From Klebsiella pneumoniae (lineage in GTDB: Bacteria; Myxococcota_A; UBA796; SXON01), in NCBI GenBank assembly GCA_945862325.1, contig CAMAXZ010000015.1:1-64000 (forward strand): a stretch of 64,000 bases of DNA, in the 5' to 3' direction. The notes below the pieces were generated by a model that made no database searches, had not been told where the DNA came from, and saw nothing but the letters and a program-made list of their open reading frames with translations. This document shows, piece by piece, positions 62,145-64,000 of the stretch. Numbering within the stretch: the first letter of the stretch is position 1; each line of letters opens with the position of its first letter. The translations under genes were made by a program, and so were the position numbers.

Positions 62145-63712
62145 CAGAACCTCCATCCTAGCCCGAGCATGGCCTCCGTGAAGCCCATGCCGCGATCCTC
62201 GCCGTCGACGACGTACGGCAGGTAGTGCGCGCGGAGCGACGCTTCGACCTGGAATCCGCCGCTGTTCACGTTCACCCACGCAGCCGCTCCGGGCGCGATC
62301 GTCGCGAGCGCCTGATCCGGCACGCCGGAGTCGGGGAAGGCGCGCGTGATGGTCGTCGCCTCCAGTCGCGCGCCGATCCCGGCGCGCAGCGGGAAGTCGG
62401 GGGTGGCGATCCCCGCCGACACGCCCAGGGCCGCGCTCTGCACCTCGGTCGGGATCGTGTACGGGAGCCCCGGCACGGCGATCGTGCCGGTGCCCGCCGC
62501 GGCGAGGGCGTCCAGGCCGATCCATGCGCCGGACCGCCAGGTGGCGCGCGTGTCGACGCCGACGGCGGCGGTGTTCGGGAAGTACTGTTCGCTCGCGACG
62601 GCGCCGACGAAGGCGCGGCTGCCGACGACGCCCGTCGCGCTCCACCGTGGGGCGTCCGACCGGCGGATCGTCTCGTCGATCGCGCCTTTCGCCACGTCGT
62701 CCTCGTACTCCCACGCGCGGAAGTCTCCGGCGGCCACCGTTCGGATGCCCTGCAACGACAGCTCGGCGACCGCGAGGTGCGTGGGGAACCGGCGTTGGAC
62801 GAGGTAGCGGCCGGCCCGCAGGCTGATGCGGCGCTCGACCCCGTCGACGGTGATCTCCGCGACGAACAAGCGGCGATCGCGGTCGAAGATCGCGTAGGTG
62901 CCGGGCACCGTCGACGGAAACACGAGCGTGCCCCCCGCGCGGTCGAGCTCGGTGAGGGGGATGTCGCCGGAGCCGGAGAGCTCCCAGGCGTGGTGGGGGT
63001 GCTGCGCGCCGCCGCGGGTGGTCGCCGTCCGATACACCGTCTCGTGATACACGTATCGATACGTCTCACTCAGGGTGACGCGGCCGTCCCCGTCGTCGTC
63101 GGCGGCGCCGGTCATCGCGCTCGCAAGGAAGTGCGTGAAATAGCTGCCGCCGATGGCGTCGGACTCCTGGCTCGCCTCGTCGTCGCCGGAGCTGGTGAGG
63201 ATGAGCGAGCCGGTGGTCGTGAGCGACTTCGACACATCGAACACGAAGCTCGGCGCGCGGGTGCCGCCCTTGGTGCGCGTCGTGAGGGCGCCGCTGCGAC
63301 AGGCGTCGACGAACGCGAGGCGCACGTCGGCGCCGCTGCGGTCCAGCAGCTCCTCGAGCTCCGCCCACGTCACCCAGGTTCGACCCAGCTGAAGCTGCTT
63401 CTCGTCGGCGTGCCCGGAGTAGTAGAACGTGAGCACCGTCTGCGCCCCGCGGGCCTTCGCCTGCTCGATCGGCGCGCGCACCGCCGCCATCGCGAGCAGC
63501 AGGTCGTTTCGCCCGCGCCCGAGCAACATGCGCGCCCCGGCCGGCTCCACGCCGCCGATCTCGGTGAGGATGCCGTGCATCTTCTTCGCGTCGGTCTCGG
63601 CGAAGTACAGCGGGCGGGTGGCGGTCCCGCCTTCGTTGTTGCCGACGAGCACGGCGAACCGCACGACCTCGGCGCGGGCGACGAGGACCAGCGCGAGCAG
63701 CGGCCCGAGCAT
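62144..63712 (-). CDS. secreted caspase-like peptidase (C14) with C-terminal beta-barrel-like domain
   Basis: 522 residues. The short signal MLGPLLALVLVARA precedes a caspase-fold domain (about 17-250). The catalytic His101 is in 'FYYSGHADEKQL', the catalytic Cys138 is in 'FVDACRSGAL', and 'VLVGNNEGG' is the first strand. A middle beta domain (about 270-340) leads to a C-terminal part (about 370-522) of alternating hydrophobic strands ending in G-L-G-W-R-F. The terminal aromatic residue is as recognised by the outer-membrane barrel assembly machinery. Caspase-like enzymes of this group cut after Arg or Lys. It is coupled to both neighbours. Confidence 0.85.
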   Translation of the reverse strand: MLGPLLALVLVARAEVVRFAVLVGNNEGGTATRPLYFAETDAKKMHGILTEIGGVEPAGARMLLGRGRNDLLLAMAAVRAPIEQAKARGAQTVLTFYYSGHADEKQLQLGRTWVTWAELEELLDRSGADVRLAFVDACRSGALTTRTKGGTRAPSFVFDVSKSLTTTGSLILTSSGDDEASQESDAIGGSYFTHFLASAMTGAADDDGDGRVTLSETYRYVYHETVYRTATTRGGAQHPHHAWELSGSGDIPLTELDRAGGTLVFPSTVPGTYAIFDRDRRLFVAEITVDGVERRISLRAGRYLVQRRFPTHLAVAELSLQGIRTVAAGDFRAWEYEDDVAKGAIDETIRRSDAPRWSATGVVGSRAFVGAVASEQYFPNTAAVGVDTRATWRSGAWIGLDALAAAGTGTIAVPGLPYTIPTEVQSAALGVSAGIATPDFPLRAGIGARLEATTITRAFPDSGVPDQALATIAPGAAAWVNVNSGGFQVEASLRAHYLPYVVDGEDRGMGFTEAMLGLGWRF

Positions 63713-64000
63713 CACGGCCGACGCAACGTGAGCGTGGCGACGTCGGGGCTGCGCGCGTCGAGGGCTTCGAGCGCCTCGGCGCCGCCGTCCGCCCAGGCGC
63801 GGGTCGCCGCGTCGCGCGCCCGGTCGGCGTCCCACGCCTCGCCGAAGAACGCGACGAACACCTCGGGCCCCGGCGCGTCGTCGAGGATCACCGAGCCATC
63901 GAGGACGCGGCGCTCGCCGGGGGTGATTGCCACGGGCGCGACGCCGGTGTCCGGGTAGAACACGCTCGTGCGCCCGTCGCCGTCGACGCTGAGGAGCACC
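63712..64000 (-). CDS. DUF4384-like protein, 5' end beyond the window
   Basis: Only the last 95 or so residues are present; the start lies past base 64000. 'LLSVDGDGRTSVFYPDTGVAP...LDGSVILDDAPGPEVFVAFF' resembles the domain (DUF4384-like) often joined to anti-sigma factors or found next to caspase genes in myxobacteria. It ends with a helical tail and 'VATLTLRRP'. The stop overlaps the caspase start as ATGA, so it is upstream in the same operon. Confidence 0.6.
   Translation of the reverse strand, partial: VLLSVDGDGRTSVFYPDTGVAPVAITPGERRVLDGSVILDDAPGPEVFVAFFGEAWDADRARDAATRAWADGGAEALEALDARSPDVATLTLRRP

Overview
The window is about 72% G+C chromosomal DNA packed with 57 protein genes, many overlapping by 1-4 bases, and no RNA gene, insertion sequence, prophage or CRISPR array that I can see. 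The gene mix points to a myxobacterium-like (Myxococcota/'delta-proteobacterial') Gram-negative predator or saprophyte. Signs are a eukaryote-like kinase fused to an FGE-sulfatase domain, a secreted caspase, a CheX-receiver fusion, a thrombospondin-type-3 repeat protein with a MYXO-CTERM-like tail, OmpA, a very high number of lipoproteins, and Asp/Thr-rich (DDT)n linkers. The lineage is inferred from gene content only.

Layout. 1-3.3 kb: Uma2-like nuclease, a membrane protein, a YgfZ folate-binding protein and an N-formylglutamate amidohydrolase-like protein. 3.4-8.2 kb: a tightly coupled four-gene envelope operon (lipoprotein, membrane-associated protein, alpha/beta-hydrolase lipoprotein, polytopic membrane protein). 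8.1-9.8 kb: purM-purN. 9.9-13 kb: lipoprotein, lipase and a kinase/FGE protein whose catalytic residues are missing. 13.1-18.4 kb: UbiB-like kinase, archaeal-type ProRS and transketolase. 18.4-27.3 kb: GST, class A penicillin-binding protein, amine-oxidase-like flavoprotein, GH18 lipoprotein, beta-propeller protein, and tatB-tatC. 27.4-33.6 kb: class II glutamine amidotransferase, CheX-REC, and topoisomerase IV parC-parE. 33.7-37.5 kb: lipoprotein, a zinc-finger/histone-fold fusion, a GAF-GGDEF diguanylate cyclase and asd.

37.6-50.6 kb: two carbohydrate blocks around an envelope operon. A GH57 hydrolase comes first, then the minus-strand operon (44.3 to 39.3 kb) for a proline-rich envelope protein, OmpA-like protein, TSP3/MYXO-CTERM-like protein and SGNH hydrolase. 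The plus-strand glycogen operon follows: a GH57 protein lacking its catalytic residues, GH57 branching enzyme, GalT-like protein and glycogen synthase. 50.6-55.1 kb: CorA and a Rieske oxygenase, translationally coupled and divergent from a TetR regulator with two near-identical palindromic operators between them, then a CPA2 antiporter. 55.1-60.2 kb: tetraheme-type cytochrome c and a run of lipoproteins. 60.2-64 kb: a coupled operon of a partial DUF4384-like protein, secreted caspase/beta-barrel protein, lipoprotein and GHMP kinase.

The most notable window-wide signal is in the secreted proteins. Eleven of twelve predicted lipoproteins place the lipobox cysteine at residue 8-12 and have no Lys or Arg before it, and good Shine-Dalgarno sequences fix many of those starts. 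Other points for follow-up are the zinc-finger/histone fusion, the pseudokinase-FGE protein, the GH57 pseudoenzyme heading the glycogen operon, the caspase/beta-barrel operon and the TetR double operator.
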